Below, piece by piece: positions 26,383 to 36,886 of a stretch of 64,000 bases of DNA. Positions within the stretch are counted from its first letter, which is position 1. Each line of letters opens with the position of its first letter. The notes under the pieces were generated by a model. It ran no database searches, was not told the DNA's origin, and worked only from the letters and a program-made list of their open reading frames with translations. The translations under genes and the position numbers were made by a program. The stretch comes from Deltaproteobacteria bacterium (GTDB lineage Bacteria > Desulfobacterota > GWC2-55-46): positions 24,327 to 88,326 of the forward strand of contig JADLDY010000018.1 in assembly GCA_020846435.1 (NCBI GenBank), written 5' to 3'.

Positions 26383-28268
26383 TGGACATCTGGGCGCTTC
26401 TCATAGTCCCCCTCGCGGCGGCTCTGATAATAACCTTCATAACCCGCAAGCGCGCGGAGTTGAGCTCGTATGTGTCGGTCGGCGCTGTCGTCATCTGCTT
26501 CCTTATCGTGCTCCCGTACTTCGTGAGGATGCTCGGGAACCCGCACTTCGAGCATATAGAGCAGTCCTTCCTCTGGCTCGACATTCCCGGGCTGATGGTC
26601 GAGATGGGCACCATTATCGACCCGCTCTCCCTAATAATGCTCTTCATAGTCACTTTCGTGGGCTCGCTCATCCACATATACTCGCGCAATTACATGCACG
26701 GCGAGAAGGGCTACGCGAGGTTCTTCGCTTCTCTCTCGCTCTTCATCTTCTCGATGCTCGGCATCGTGCTCGCGAACAACTTCATAATGATCTTCGTCTT
26801 CTGGGAGCTCGTGGGACTCGCTTCCTACCTCCTCATAGGCTTCTACTTTGAGAAGCCCTCCGCGGCTGACGCGGCGAAAAAGGCGTTTCTCGTAAACAGG
26901 ATAGGCGACTTCGGCTTCATACTCGGTATCTTTGTCCTGTATTACGCGACAGGCACATTCAACTTCATCGAGATGGCCCACATAATACAGGCGGGCAATG
27001 TGTCTTCCGGCACTCTTGGTCTGGCCGCCCTCCTCATCTTCTGCGGAGCGATGGGAAAATCAGCTCAGTTCCCGCTCCACGTATGGCTGCCTGACGCGAT
27101 GGAAGGCCCGACGCCGGTTTCCGCCCTCATCCACGCGGCGACGATGGTCGCGGCCGGCGTTTACATGCTCGCGAGGACAGGCTTCCTGTACGCGGCCGCT
27201 CCTCAAGAGGCCATGATGGTCATAGCGTACATAGGCGGCATCACCGCCTTCATGGCCGCCCTCCTTGCCCTCGGACAGAGCGACATAAAGAGGATAATCG
27301 CCTACTCGACCCTGAGCTCTCTTGGCTACATGGTCATGAGCGTCGGAGTCGGCGGCACAGGCGCCGGCATGTTCTACCTCATGACGCACGCGTTCTTCAA
27401 GGCCCTCCTCTTCCTCGGCGCTGGCTCGGTAATACACGCCTGCCACACCAACGACATCTGGGAGATGGGCAAGCTCTACCCGAAGATGAAAGTGACGGCG
27501 GTGACATTCATACTCGGCGCGCTGGCGATGATGGGCATATTCCCGTTCAGCGGTTTCTGGTCGAAGGACGAGATACTCACTTCGGTCTTCTCCTCAGGCA
27601 ACTATCTGCTTTTCGGCGTCGGAGTGCTTACGGCCGGGATAACGGCCCTGTTCATGACCAAGGTGGTAGCCGTCACCTTCTTCGGCGAGAAAAGGTATCA
27701 TTCGCACCCGCATGAGTCTCCCGTCGGGATGACCATCCCGCTCGTGGTACTCGCGATATTCGCGGTAATTGCGGGTTTCGCAGGGCTTCCCGGGCTTGAC
27801 CCCAACTTCGGCACCTTTGTAAGCGCGGTAGCCGGTTCAGCCGCGGCTCATGCTGGCGAACACGGCGCGCACGCCGAGCACCACTTCAATTACTTTGTCG
27901 CGATAACCTCCACGATAGCGGTCTTCATCGGCATAATCATCGGCTGGCTCATATACTCGAAGAAGTCCATCGACAACAACGCGATTGCCGAAAAGTTCAG
28001 CGGTTTTTACAAGGCCCTGCAGAACAGGCTCTACATAGACCACTTCTATGACAGGGTCATTGTGGCCGGCATCTACAACAACATAGCCAGGCTCTTCAAC
28101 TTCATCGAAGTGTACATCATCATCCACTTCGTACTGAACGGCATTGCCTATGTGACGAGGCAGATCGGCAAGGCCTTAAGGCTCACGATCTCCGGTCAGC
28201 TCCAGCACTATGCTTTCGCCATGGTCGGCGGCGTGCTCGTCCTGATGATCATTTTCGTACTCCTGTAG
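26382..28268 (+). CDS. nuoL: NADH-quinone oxidoreductase subunit L
   Basis: A 628-residue antiporter-like subunit. The MrpA/NuoL core signatures FWELVGLASYLLIGF, PTPVSALIHAATMVAAGVYML and KRIIAYSTLSSLGYM are present, followed by a long C-terminal part that includes the lateral helix. A His-rich insertion (HAGEHGAHAEHH, near 490) interrupts the region before the final helices. It forms the distal proton channel. Confidence 0.96.
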   Translation: MDIWALLIVPLAAALIITFITRKRAELSSYVSVGAVVICFLIVLPYFVRMLGNPHFEHIEQSFLWLDIPGLMVEMGTIIDPLSLIMLFIVTFVGSLIHIYSRNYMHGEKGYARFFASLSLFIFSMLGIVLANNFIMIFVFWELVGLASYLLIGFYFEKPSAADAAKKAFLVNRIGDFGFILGIFVLYYATGTFNFIEMAHIIQAGNVSSGTLGLAALLIFCGAMGKSAQFPLHVWLPDAMEGPTPVSALIHAATMVAAGVYMLARTGFLYAAAPQEAMMVIAYIGGITAFMAALLALGQSDIKRIIAYSTLSSLGYMVMSVGVGGTGAGMFYLMTHAFFKALLFLGAGSVIHACHTNDIWEMGKLYPKMKVTAVTFILGALAMMGIFPFSGFWSKDEILTSVFSSGNYLLFGVGVLTAGITALFMTKVVAVTFFGEKRYHSHPHESPVGMTIPLVVLAIFAVIAGFAGLPGLDPNFGTFVSAVAGSAAAHAGEHGAHAEHHFNYFVAITSTIAVFIGIIIGWLIYSKKSIDNNAIAEKFSGFYKALQNRLYIDHFYDRVIVAGIYNNIARLFNFIEVYIIIHFVLNGIAYVTRQIGKALRLTISGQLQHYAFAMVGGVLVLMIIFVLL

Positions 28269-28280
28269 ACGAGGTAGAAG

Positions 28281-29774
28281 GTGGAAGGTTTCCCGATATT
28301 ATCAGTCATAATGCTCTCGCCGCTCGCGGCGGTCCTGCTCCTCCTCTTTATTGATGACGCGAGGGTGGCCGTCGTAAGAGGGATAGCGATTGCGTCCACG
28401 TCCATAAGCCTCGGCCTCTCGATCTACCTCCTTTGCATCTACGACAAGGCGAAGGGCGGGTTCCAGTTCATCGAGAAGATAGAGTGGGTGCGCTCCCTCG
28501 GGATCTCCTACCATCTCGGGGTAGACGGCATAAGCGTCGCCATGGTGCTCCTTACGTCGCTCGTCATATTCACCGGCGTGTTCGTCTCCTGGGTCGGCAT
28601 AAAGCACAGGATAAGGGAGCATTACATGTTCCTTCTGCTGCTCGTTTCCGGCGTCTACGGCGTGTTCATGTCCCTTGACCTCGTCTTCTTCTTCCTGTTC
28701 TACGAGCTCGCCGTCATCCCGATGTACCCTCTCATAGGCATATGGGGCAGCGCGAACAGGGAATACGCCACTATGAAGCTTACGCTCTACCTGAGCCTCG
28801 GCGCCATGGTAGCACTCCTGGGCCTTCTTTCCCTGTACTTCACGGCAGGCGCGAAGACCGGCGTATACACCTTTGACATGCTCCAGATTGCCAGCCTCTC
28901 GTATGAGACCGGTTACCAGATAAAAGTCTTTCTGCCGCTCCTGTTCGGCTTCGGCGTCCTTGTGCCTCTGGCCCCGTTCCACTCATGGTCGCCGACAGGA
29001 CACGCGGCAGCGCCTTCGGCCGTCTCCATGCTCCACGCCGGAGTCCTCATGAAGCTGGGCGCGTACGGTATAATCCGCGCCATGTGGATCCTCCCCGAGG
29101 GCGCGCAGTACTGGATGCCCTGGGTCGCGGGACTGAGCCTCATAAACATCTTCTACGGCGGCATGGTCGCCATGAGCAGGCGAGACATGAAGTTCATGAT
29201 CGGCTACTCTTCGTCGAGCCACATGGGCTATGTCCTTCTCGGCCTCGCGACAGTAAATTACATCGGCGTCAACGGCGCGGTGCTCCTCATGTTCGCCCAC
29301 GGCGTGATGACGGCCCTGGCCTTCTCTCTCATCGGCTTTGTCTATGACCAGGCCCACACGAGGATGATCTACGACTTCTCGGGACTGGCAAAGAAGGTCC
29401 CGTTCGTCGCGGTGGCCTTTGCCATAATGGGCTTCGCTTCAAGCGGACTTCCCGGTCTCGCCAACTTCGTCGCCGAGCTCATGGTCTTCATCGGCGCGTT
29501 CAAGGAGTACCCGATCCACGCCATAGTGGCGGTATTCGGCATTATCATTACTGCCACCTACATGCTCAGGTGTCTGCGCGACGTGTTTTTCAGGGAGCCC
29601 ATGGAAAAGTGGGACGATTTGCGCGACGCCAGGACTTTCGTAGAGAGGCTGCCCTTTGTGATACTTATCGCGGTGCTCCTCGTCGTCGGCTTTTACCCGA
29701 CGGTCATTGTCGACGTTATAAACTCGGGCGTTGTGCCGCTTGTGGACAAGCTCAACGCGGCCAAAATAGGCTGA
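28281..29774 (+). CDS. nuoM: NADH-quinone oxidoreductase subunit M
   Basis: A 497-residue antiporter-like subunit with about 14 membrane helices. GVDGISVAMVLLT, FYELAVIPMYPLIGIWG, HAAAPSAVSMLHAGVLMKLG and KFMIGYSSSSHMGYVLLG are NuoM signatures; the Glu and Lys residues in them belong to the proton channel. The GTG start at 28281 follows GAGG closely. Next to nuoL and nuoN. Confidence 0.96.
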   Translation: MEGFPILSVIMLSPLAAVLLLLFIDDARVAVVRGIAIASTSISLGLSIYLLCIYDKAKGGFQFIEKIEWVRSLGISYHLGVDGISVAMVLLTSLVIFTGVFVSWVGIKHRIREHYMFLLLLVSGVYGVFMSLDLVFFFLFYELAVIPMYPLIGIWGSANREYATMKLTLYLSLGAMVALLGLLSLYFTAGAKTGVYTFDMLQIASLSYETGYQIKVFLPLLFGFGVLVPLAPFHSWSPTGHAAAPSAVSMLHAGVLMKLGAYGIIRAMWILPEGAQYWMPWVAGLSLINIFYGGMVAMSRRDMKFMIGYSSSSHMGYVLLGLATVNYIGVNGAVLLMFAHGVMTALAFSLIGFVYDQAHTRMIYDFSGLAKKVPFVAVAFAIMGFASSGLPGLANFVAELMVFIGAFKEYPIHAIVAVFGIIITATYMLRCLRDVFFREPMEKWDDLRDARTFVERLPFVILIAVLLVVGFYPTVIVDVINSGVVPLVDKLNAAKIG

Positions 29775-29795
29775 AGATGGAGATGGTGATTTAGG

Positions 29796-31217
29796 ATGGA
29801 AATGAATCTTTTAAGGCTCCTCCCCGAATTCATAATGCTGGGAACGGCGTTCCTGCTCCTTGTCCTTGAGCTGTTCTTGCCCAGGGGGTCGAGGAAGGGT
29901 TACGCGGTAATAGGCATACTCGGCATAGCCGCGGCCGCAATCTCCCTGCCGTATCAGGACTTCGGTCCTGCCCTGGCCGAGCTCTTTCTCCAGGACCAGC
30001 TGTCCATATACTTCAAGTGGCTCTTTTGCATCTCAGGCGTATTGATCCTCTATATTGTCATGCTCTACGAGGACACGGTAAAGAACTGGCGCGGAGAGTT
30101 TTATTCACTCATCCTCTTCGCCCTCTCCGGCATGATGATGCTCGCTTCAGCGTCCGACTTCGTGGGTTTCTATGTCTCCCTCGAGTTCGTCGCGGTGTGC
30201 CTGTACGTGCTGGCCGCGTACCTGACTGAAAGCCGCGTCACCTCCGAGGCTGGCCTTAAATACCTCGTAACCGGCGCGCTCGCTTCAGGCTTTCTCATCT
30301 ACGGCATAAGCTTCATATACGGCGCGACAGGCGCGACAGGCTTCGCCGAGGTGGCAAAGGCGCTTCAGACGGTCGAGCCTACGGGTTATCTTGTTTTAGG
30401 CATCGTGCTCACGGTCCTGGGCCTGACATTCAAGATCTCCTCGATACCGTTCCACGTATGGGCGCCTGACGTCTATCAGGGCGCGCCGACCCCTGTGACC
30501 GCCCTTCTTGCCGCGGCGTCAAAGTCTGCCGGTTTCGTCGTAATACTCAGAGTGCTCTTCGGGGCTCTCGGCACGGTCAAGGGCGAGTGGGTAGCTTTCA
30601 TCGCGGTAATATCCGGCATAACGCTCCTCTTCGGTAACCTTGCCGCCATGCCGCAGAAAGACCTCAAAAGGCTTATCGCCTACGCGGGCATAGGCTCTGC
30701 CGGTTATCTCCTCATGGGGGTCGCGGCGGCTTCCGAGATGGGCGCGGGCGCGATAATGTACTATCTCCTGACCTATATCTTCGGCATTGCCGGTACTTTC
30801 ATCTCGATAGTCGTCTTTTACAACTCCGAGGGCACCGACAAGATAGAGTCATACGCCGGCCTCTACAAAAGGGCGCCGCTCCTTGCCTTCTCGCTCTTCA
30901 TAGGGCTTCTTTCGATAGCGGGCTTCCCGCCGCTCGGCGGCTTCATCGCCAAGTTCTACATATTCATGGCGGCCGTGAAAGAGGGGCTCTGGGTGCTCGC
31001 CTTTATCGGCGCCATGATGGCCATAATCGCGATGTACTACTTCCTGCTTGTCATCAAGAGCATGTACCTGAGGCAGCCTGCCAACGAGGCCCCGATTCAG
31101 GTCGACATGATGACCAGAGGGCTTTTGTATTTCGTCAACGCCGTTACGATCCTGCTGGGAATCTACCCAGGCCCTGTGACCGACTGGGTGATGTCCATCG
31201 CCCAGGGCGTATTCTAA
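29796..31217 (+). CDS. nuoN: NADH-quinone oxidoreductase subunit N
   Basis: A 473-residue antiporter-like subunit. FYVSLEFVAVCLYVLAAY, PFHVWAPDVYQGAPTPVTALLAAASKSAGF (residues 215-245) and KRLIAYAGIGSAGYLLMG identify NuoN. It completes a full set of 14 separate nuo genes (A-N). Confidence 0.96.
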   Translation: MEMNLLRLLPEFIMLGTAFLLLVLELFLPRGSRKGYAVIGILGIAAAAISLPYQDFGPALAELFLQDQLSIYFKWLFCISGVLILYIVMLYEDTVKNWRGEFYSLILFALSGMMMLASASDFVGFYVSLEFVAVCLYVLAAYLTESRVTSEAGLKYLVTGALASGFLIYGISFIYGATGATGFAEVAKALQTVEPTGYLVLGIVLTVLGLTFKISSIPFHVWAPDVYQGAPTPVTALLAAASKSAGFVVILRVLFGALGTVKGEWVAFIAVISGITLLFGNLAAMPQKDLKRLIAYAGIGSAGYLLMGVAAASEMGAGAIMYYLLTYIFGIAGTFISIVVFYNSEGTDKIESYAGLYKRAPLLAFSLFIGLLSIAGFPPLGGFIAKFYIFMAAVKEGLWVLAFIGAMMAIIAMYYFLLVIKSMYLRQPANEAPIQVDMMTRGLLYFVNAVTILLGIYPGPVTDWVMSIAQGVF

Positions 31218-31234
31218 ACTACGGATAAACTGAC

Positions 31235-31501
31235 ATGGCCGGACACGGAAAAAACCACCACAACGACCACTCTGACTGGGTAGTCACCAACAAGATGATA
31301 GTCCAGGACGTGCTCAACGCGTGCCCGCAGACTCTCGCGGTCTTCGAAAAGCACCTCGGCAGCCATGTCCTGTGCATCCCCGGCGTCAAGACCGAGGCCA
31401 TAGAGGTCATTGCCGCCATGGGCGATTACCACGAGGACATACTCCTCGAGGAGCTCAACCAGGTCTGCAAGGTCCAGCCGAGAAAGACCGGTCACTTCTA
31501 A
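31235..31501 (+). CDS. DUF1858-like small protein
   Basis: An 88-residue protein. The His/Asp-rich N-terminus (MAGHGKNHHNDHSDW) could bind metal. The core (VQDVLNACPQTLAVFEKHLG to EELNQVC) follows the DUF1858/ScdA-N-like pattern of a short helical domain in which a protein 'goal' helix is followed by a Cys and Gly turn. It starts 17 bases after nuoN and is likely co-transcribed. Function is unknown for this family here. Confidence 0.65.
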   Translation: MAGHGKNHHNDHSDWVVTNKMIVQDVLNACPQTLAVFEKHLGSHVLCIPGVKTEAIEVIAAMGDYHEDILLEELNQVCKVQPRKTGHF

Positions 31502-31521
31502 CCCTTTTACCCCTGAAACGC

Positions 31522-32379
31522 ATGGAAATGAAACGGGCCTTCCTCTCTCCCGCGAAGGTAAACCTTTTTTTGAGGGTGCTTGGAAAGCGGCCTGACGGCT
31601 TTCATGAGATATTATCTCTCATGCAGCCTGTCTCGCTATTTGACGAGGTCGCTATTTCCCTCTCGGACGGCGACGGCGTGGAGGTCACGACTGACTCTCC
31701 TGACGCCCCCGGAGGCTCTGACAATCTCGCCCACAGGGCCGCCATTCTCTTTTCACGGGCCACCGGTTACAGATTCCAGGCTGACATAGCCATCAGGAAG
31801 GTCATCCCTGTCGGCGCCGGGCTTGGCGGAGGCAGTTCGAACGCCGCGACCGTCCTCATGGCCTTGAATGAGCTGACCGGGATAGGGCTCCCTGACGGAG
31901 CCCTCATCGAGCTTGCCGCCCGGCTCGGCTCTGATGTGCCGTTTTTTATCCTCAAAGGGGCGGCTCTCGCGAGTGGCAGGGGAGAAAAACTCCAGAGGGC
32001 CCGCCTTCCTGAGCTCCATTACGTCCTCATAAACCCCGGAATCCATGTTTCTACCGCCTGGGCCTATTCGAGTTTGGACTTGACAAAGGCGGGGGAAAAT
32101 AATAATCTACTGTATTCTTACGAGGTTCCAGCCAGTCAGGATGCGGTCTTAGCGGCCCTTTCCAACGACCTGGAGCCAGTGACCCTCGCTCGGCATCCAG
32201 AGATATCAGGGTATAAAGAGATGCTCATGGGCTCTGGGTCCCGTGGCGCGCTCATGTCCGGGAGCGGTTCTACCGTTTTCGGCGTTTTTTATTCCAGTGC
32301 CGAGGCTGAAAAGGCGTTTGAAGCCCTCGAACCTGAAATAAGAGGCGAGGCAAGGATCTTTCTCGCAAAGGGGCTTTGA
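31522..32379 (+). CDS. ispE: 4-diphosphocytidyl-2-C-methyl-D-erythritol kinase
   Basis: A 285-residue GHMP kinase of the non-mevalonate isoprenoid pathway. It phosphorylates CDP-methylerythritol with ATP in the cytoplasm. AKVNLFLRV (N-terminal substrate site) and the ATP-binding GAGLGGGSSNAA motif near residue 97 are present, and MSGSGSTVFGVF near the C-terminus is the third GHMP motif. The start is taken at ATG 31522 (or 31528); the open frame extends upstream to 31321 but overlaps the preceding gene. The ribosome site is weak. Confidence 0.93.
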   Translation: MEMKRAFLSPAKVNLFLRVLGKRPDGFHEILSLMQPVSLFDEVAISLSDGDGVEVTTDSPDAPGGSDNLAHRAAILFSRATGYRFQADIAIRKVIPVGAGLGGGSSNAATVLMALNELTGIGLPDGALIELAARLGSDVPFFILKGAALASGRGEKLQRARLPELHYVLINPGIHVSTAWAYSSLDLTKAGENNNLLYSYEVPASQDAVLAALSNDLEPVTLARHPEISGYKEMLMGSGSRGALMSGSGSTVFGVFYSSAEAEKAFEALEPEIRGEARIFLAKGL

Positions 32380-32404
32380 GCCCCGGGTCCGCAGGCGCTT
32401 CAAC

Positions 32405-32479
32405 TGGGGCGTCGCCAAGCGGTAAGGCACGGGGTTTTGATCCCCGCATTCGGAGGTTCGAATCCTCCCGCCCCATCCA
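32405..32479 (+). tRNA. tRNA-Gln (anticodon TTG)
   Basis: Cloverleaf fits: acceptor TGGGGCG with CGCCCCA, anticodon loop TTTTGAT with TTG, GGTTCGAATCC T arm, and CCA encoded at 32477-32479. Located between ispE and prs. Consistent with GatCAB forming Gln-tRNA here. Confidence 0.97.
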
Positions 32480-32512
32480 ACGAATAAAAATCCTTTTGGG
32501 AAGCCGGGTCTG

Positions 32513-33454
32513 ATGATAGAAAGAATAAAGATATTCGCCGGAAATTCTAACAAGCCGCTCGCCGAGGAGATTTGCACGCATCTGGGCATGGAGCTCGGAA
32601 AGTCTGACGTAAGGAGCTTTTCCGACGGCGAGGTGTACGTCGACATACAAGAGAGCGTCAGGGGCGTCGAAGTCTACGTTGTGCAGTCCACCTGCACGCC
32701 GACGAACGACAACCTGATGGAGCTCCTCATAATGCTCGACGCCTTCAAGAGGGCGTCGGCTGTGTCGGTCACGGCCGTGATACCTTATTACGGCTACGCC
32801 AGACAGGACAGGAAGGTCGCGCCGAGGACGCCGATATCCGCGAAGCTTGTCGCCGACCTCATCACCGCCGCGGGAGCGACAAGGGTCGTGTGCGTTGACC
32901 TGCATGCCGGGCAGATACAGGGCTTTTTCAACATACCGGTCGACCACATCTACGCTACCCCGGTCCTTCTCGACTATATCAAGAAGAACTACACCGACGA
33001 CGTCGTCGTCGTCTCCCCCGACGCTGGCGGTGTTGAAAGGGCAAGGGCTTTCGCCAAGAGGCTCGGCACGAACCTCGCCATCATAGACAAGAGGCGCCCG
33101 AGGCCGAACGTCTCGGAAGTGATGAACATAATAGGAGATATCGAAGGCAAGACAGCCGTTCTCCTCGATGACATGATAGACACCGCAGGCACCATTACCC
33201 AGGCCGCCGAGGCGCTTGCCAAAAAGGGCGCCAAGCAGGTCTACGCCTGCGCCACCCACGCCGTGCTCTCAGGCCCGGCGATGGACAGGATTGACAAGTC
33301 ACCGATAAAGGAACTGGTGGTCACCAACACCATCCCGTCGATGAAGGGCGCGCCTGAGTCAGCGAAGATCAAGAGGCTTTCTGTCGGCCCTCTCCTTGGA
33401 GAGGCCTTGAAGAGGATACACTGCGGCGAGTCGGTAAGCTCCCTTTTCGTGTAG
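32513..33454 (+). CDS. prs: ribose-phosphate pyrophosphokinase
   Basis: A 313-residue PRPP synthetase, making PRPP from ribose-5-phosphate and ATP for nucleotides, His and Trp. Motifs: [38 protein letters not shown] and the PRPP loop DDMIDTAGT near residue 222. Length is normal (about 315). It is followed by rplY and pth, a widely conserved neighbourhood. Confidence 0.97.
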   Translation: MIERIKIFAGNSNKPLAEEICTHLGMELGKSDVRSFSDGEVYVDIQESVRGVEVYVVQSTCTPTNDNLMELLIMLDAFKRASAVSVTAVIPYYGYARQDRKVAPRTPISAKLVADLITAAGATRVVCVDLHAGQIQGFFNIPVDHIYATPVLLDYIKKNYTDDVVVVSPDAGGVERARAFAKRLGTNLAIIDKRRPRPNVSEVMNIIGDIEGKTAVLLDDMIDTAGTITQAAEALAKKGAKQVYACATHAVLSGPAMDRIDKSPIKELVVTNTIPSMKGAPESAKIKRLSVGPLLGEALKRIHCGESVSSLFV

Positions 33455-33506
33455 GGACGGATCCGATAAGCCCCCAACCAATTTTGAAAAACACTGGAGG
33501 AACAGC

Positions 33507-34154
33507 ATGGAACAGATAAATCTCACGGCCCAGATCAGGGCTGAAAAGGGCAAGGGCCCGGCCGGAAGGCTCCGCGCCGCGGGCCGCGTCCCGGGCATAC
33601 TTTACGGTCCGGCTGTCGAGGGCGCGATATCGGTCGTCGTCAACGGCAAGGAGCTCGATAAGGTCCTTCACACCCACGCGGGCGGCAACGTCCTCGTTAC
33701 CCTCGATATCGCCGGCGACAAGAACCGCACTGTGATGTTCAAGGAAATAGAGCGCCATCCCCTGAGGGGCACCGTCATGCACGTCGACCTCCTCGAAGTA
33801 GACGTGAACAAGACTGTCGAGATCGAAGTGCCGGTCCACCTGTCCGGCAAGGCCGCTGGCCTCGCCTTCGGCGGCATAGTGCAGCACGAGACCAGGACCA
33901 TAACCATAGAGTGCCTGCCCTCGCAGATACCTGACAGCCTTGACGTCGACATAACCGCCCTCAACGTCGGCCAGTCCATACACGTCAAGGACATCAAGCT
34001 CGGCGCCGGGCTTACCGCCATCGACGACCCGGACCTTACCGTTGTGTCGATAGTTTCGCCGACAGCCGAGGTCGCCCCGAAGACGGCCGAGGAAGTACAG
34101 GCTGAGCTCGCTAAGAGCTTCGCTGAAAAGGAAGAGGGAAAGAAGGAGGAGTAA
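33507..34154 (+). CDS. rplY: 50S ribosomal protein L25 (general stress CTC form)
   Basis: A 215-residue bL25 of the long CTC type: an N-terminal 5S-rRNA-binding L25 domain (about 1-95, with GRVPGILYG) plus a C-terminal TL5-like beta domain (about 100-190) and a Glu/Lys-rich tail. It has GGAGG before ATG. A short hairpin (AAGGAGG with CCTCCTT, 34143-34162) covers its stop. Confidence 0.93.
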   Translation: MEQINLTAQIRAEKGKGPAGRLRAAGRVPGILYGPAVEGAISVVVNGKELDKVLHTHAGGNVLVTLDIAGDKNRTVMFKEIERHPLRGTVMHVDLLEVDVNKTVEIEVPVHLSGKAAGLAFGGIVQHETRTITIECLPSQIPDSLDVDITALNVGQSIHVKDIKLGAGLTAIDDPDLTVVSIVSPTAEVAPKTAEEVQAELAKSFAEKEEGKKEE

Positions 34155-34181
34155 CCCTCCTTTTCCCCTTCGACGCAGCCA

Positions 34182-34736
34182 GTGCTGCTAATAGTCGGAC
34201 TCGGTAACCCGGGAAAAGAGTACGAGAGGACCCGGCACAACGCCGGGTTCATGCTCGTCGACCTGCTCTCGCTTTCCGCCGGGATAAAGCTCGAAAAAAA
34301 AGGCAGGGGGTTGTGGGGCAAGGGCAGGCTCTGCGGTGAAGAGGTAGTCCTTCTCAAGCCCCAGACTTTCATGAACCTCTCAGGCGAGGCCGTCTCAGAG
34401 GCGCGCGCCTTCTACAAGATCCCGGCCACTTCCATGATAGTCGCCTATGACGACTGCGACCTGCCGCTCGGCAAGCTCCGTGTCCGCAAGGACGGAGGCT
34501 CCGGCGGGCACAGGGGCGTCAACTCGATCATCGCTTCTGTCGGCAGCAGGGAGTTCCAACGGATAAGGCTCGGCATAGGCAGGCCTCCCCATAACGACAC
34601 CGCCGGGTACGTGCTCACCCCGTTCGCCAAAGAAGAACAGGGCGACCTTGAAGAGATGCTCAACCGCGGAAAAGAGGCGGTCGAGCTCCTCATAACAGGC
34701 GGCATTGACCAGGCGATGAACAAATTCAACCCCTGA
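34182..34736 (+). CDS. pth: peptidyl-tRNA hydrolase
   Basis: A 184-residue Pth that releases tRNA from stalled peptidyl-tRNA. Catalytic residues visible: Asn in GLGNPGKEY, His in RHNAGF, Asp in YDDCDLPLG, and GSGGHRGVNSI. The start is GTG at 34182. It sits next to rplY, as in many bacteria. Confidence 0.95.
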   Translation: MLLIVGLGNPGKEYERTRHNAGFMLVDLLSLSAGIKLEKKGRGLWGKGRLCGEEVVLLKPQTFMNLSGEAVSEARAFYKIPATSMIVAYDDCDLPLGKLRVRKDGGSGGHRGVNSIIASVGSREFQRIRLGIGRPPHNDTAGYVLTPFAKEEQGDLEEMLNRGKEAVELLITGGIDQAMNKFNP

Positions 34737-34807
34737 ACCGCTCCAGTGTCCATTCATCGCACTTCCAGCCGGAAAAAACCCGTAATTGAACCCGAGAGGG
34801 GGTAGCC

Positions 34808-36826
34808 ATGCCGGAGATAGCATTTTTCGCGCCTGTGTTTGGAGCAGCCGGACTTGCCGTAGCCTTTTTTATCTACCACCACATAAAAAGGCTTCCTGAC
34901 GGAAACGAACGGATGCGCGAGATAGCGGGGCTCATCCACAGCGGCGCCATGGTCTACCTCAAGAGGCAGTACGCTATCCTCGTGGTGTTCATGGCCGTAG
35001 TGGCCGCGGCCCTCGCCGTGTTTATCGGGGTCCCGACTGCCGCGGCTTTTCTTTGCGGCGGCGCGGCTTCAATGTTCGCCGGATACTTCGGCATGAAGGG
35101 CGCGACAAAGGCGAACGTCAGGACCGCGGAGGCGGCCCGCTCGTGCAAGCCGGACTTCCGCAAGGCGCTCACGACCGCTTTTCTCGGCGGGTCTGTCATG
35201 GGGTTGTCGGTCGCGAGCCTGGGGCTCATCGGCATTGGCGTTTTTTTCATATTCTACGGCAGGCCCGAGGAGGCCGCGGTCATCAACGGATTTGCCATGG
35301 GCGCTTCCTCGATCGCGCTTTTCGCGAGGGTCGGCGGCGGCATCTACACAAAGACGGCTGACGTAGGGGCCGACCTCGTGGGCAAGGTCGAAGCTGGCAT
35401 ACCGGAAGACGACCCGAGAAACCCTGGCGTCATAGCCGACAACGTAGGAGACAACGTCGGGGATGTCGCGGGGCTTGGCGCGGACATATTCGAATCGTAC
35501 GTCGGGGCAGTTGTAGCGACGATCGCTCTTGGCGCGACAGTCGCGGCCAGTGAGATATCCCTATTAGGAGAGCGCTCTTCTCTCATGTCGTACCCTGTCG
35601 TGCTTGTCATGGCTGGGCTGTTTTCCTCTCTGGCGGGAATCTCGGTCCTGAAGCTCCTTGAGAGGTTCGGCGCGGCCGCGGCCTTGAGGTACTCGACAAT
35701 GCTTGCCGCCGGAGTGTTTCTGGGCCTCGGTTTTGCCGTTACATTCGTACTCGATTGCTCGGTCCAGTGTTATTACGCGGTAGCGGCCGGGTGCATAGGT
35801 GGCAGCCTCATAGGGCTCTTCAGCGAATACTACACCGGAGGCACGCCGGTGAGAAAGATCGCCGAGGCGTCGAAAACTGGCGCAGGCACGAACATAATTA
35901 CCGGCATTGCGGTAGGCCTGGAGAGCTGCGCCCTTCCGGTTTTGGCAATTCTTATTACTATTTTCATATCGAATTACGCGGCTGGCATCTACGGCATAGG
36001 ACTGGCCGCCGTCGGCATGCTGGCGACAACAGGCATAATAATGAGCGTCGACGCCTACGGGCCGATAGCCGACAACGCCGGCGGCATCTCGGAGATGAGC
36101 GGCCTCGGCGAGGACGTAAGAAAGATAACAGACTCTCTTGACTCCCTCGGCAACACGACCGCCGCAATCGGCAAGGGTTTTGCCATCGGCTCTGCCGCGC
36201 TTACGGCCATAGCGCTTTTCGCGGCCTTTGGACAGGCGGCTGGCAGCGCCCTGGGCCGCCCGCTGGAGCTCTCGCTTTCAGACCCTCTGGTGGTCATCGG
36301 GCTCCTTGCGGGCGGGATAATCCCGTTTTTCATCGGCTCTCTCACGATGACGAGCGTCGGCAGGGCGGCCATGAAGATGGTCGAGGAGATAAGGCGCCAG
36401 TTCAGGGAGATACCAGGCCTTCTTGAAGGACGCGAAGGTGTCAAGCCGGATGTGGCGAGGTGCATCGACATAAGCACCAAAGCCGCCTTGCGGGAGATGA
36501 TAGCGCCGGGAGTCCTGGCTGCGCTCGCGCCTGTCGCGGTAGGGTTCACTTTAGGGGCTGAGGCGTTAGGCGGCATGCTCGCGGGCGCGACCGTGACCGG
36601 CATCATGATGGCGATATTCATGGCAAACGCCGGAGGCGCCTGGGACAACGCCAAGAAGTACATAGAGCAGGGCAACCTCGGAGGAAAGGGCTCGAGCGCG
36701 CACAAGGCCGCTGTTGTCGGAGATACGGTCGGAGATCCGTTCAAGGACACTTCCGGCCCGGCGATGAACATACTCATAAAGCTCATGAGCATCATCGCGC
36801 TGACAATAGCGCCGCTTATAGTCTGA
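34808..36826 (+). CDS. hppA: K+-type membrane-bound ion-translocating pyrophosphatase
   Basis: A 672-residue membrane pyrophosphatase with about 16 helices. It hydrolyses PPi and pumps H+ or Na+. PPi-binding motifs [29 protein letters not shown] and the second Asp-rich segment near the C-terminus are present. The segment [11 protein letters not shown] has Ala at the K+/A position, which in family work marks the K+-dependent class. H+ versus Na+ specificity is not decided by these residues alone. It stands alone between pth and ychF. Confidence 0.93.
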   Translation: MPEIAFFAPVFGAAGLAVAFFIYHHIKRLPDGNERMREIAGLIHSGAMVYLKRQYAILVVFMAVVAAALAVFIGVPTAAAFLCGGAASMFAGYFGMKGATKANVRTAEAARSCKPDFRKALTTAFLGGSVMGLSVASLGLIGIGVFFIFYGRPEEAAVINGFAMGASSIALFARVGGGIYTKTADVGADLVGKVEAGIPEDDPRNPGVIADNVGDNVGDVAGLGADIFESYVGAVVATIALGATVAASEISLLGERSSLMSYPVVLVMAGLFSSLAGISVLKLLERFGAAAALRYSTMLAAGVFLGLGFAVTFVLDCSVQCYYAVAAGCIGGSLIGLFSEYYTGGTPVRKIAEASKTGAGTNIITGIAVGLESCALPVLAILITIFISNYAAGIYGIGLAAVGMLATTGIIMSVDAYGPIADNAGGISEMSGLGEDVRKITDSLDSLGNTTAAIGKGFAIGSAALTAIALFAAFGQAAGSALGRPLELSLSDPLVVIGLLAGGIIPFFIGSLTMTSVGRAAMKMVEEIRRQFREIPGLLEGREGVKPDVARCIDISTKAALREMIAPGVLAALAPVAVGFTLGAEALGGMLAGATVTGIMMAIFMANAGGAWDNAKKYIEQGNLGGKGSSAHKAAVVGDTVGDPFKDTSGPAMNILIKLMSIIALTIAPLIV

Positions 36827-36886
36827 ACGAGCCAGGCGGCCATTTTTCATAATCAGGCATATTAAAGAACAGGAGAGAACTTCAAC

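Noticed and set aside
32206..33259. Minus-strand open frames over tRNA-Gln and prs
   Set aside because: They read antisense through the tRNA and give the well-known artefact of translated antisense tRNA (an [12 protein letters not shown] string); prs and the tRNA explain the region.
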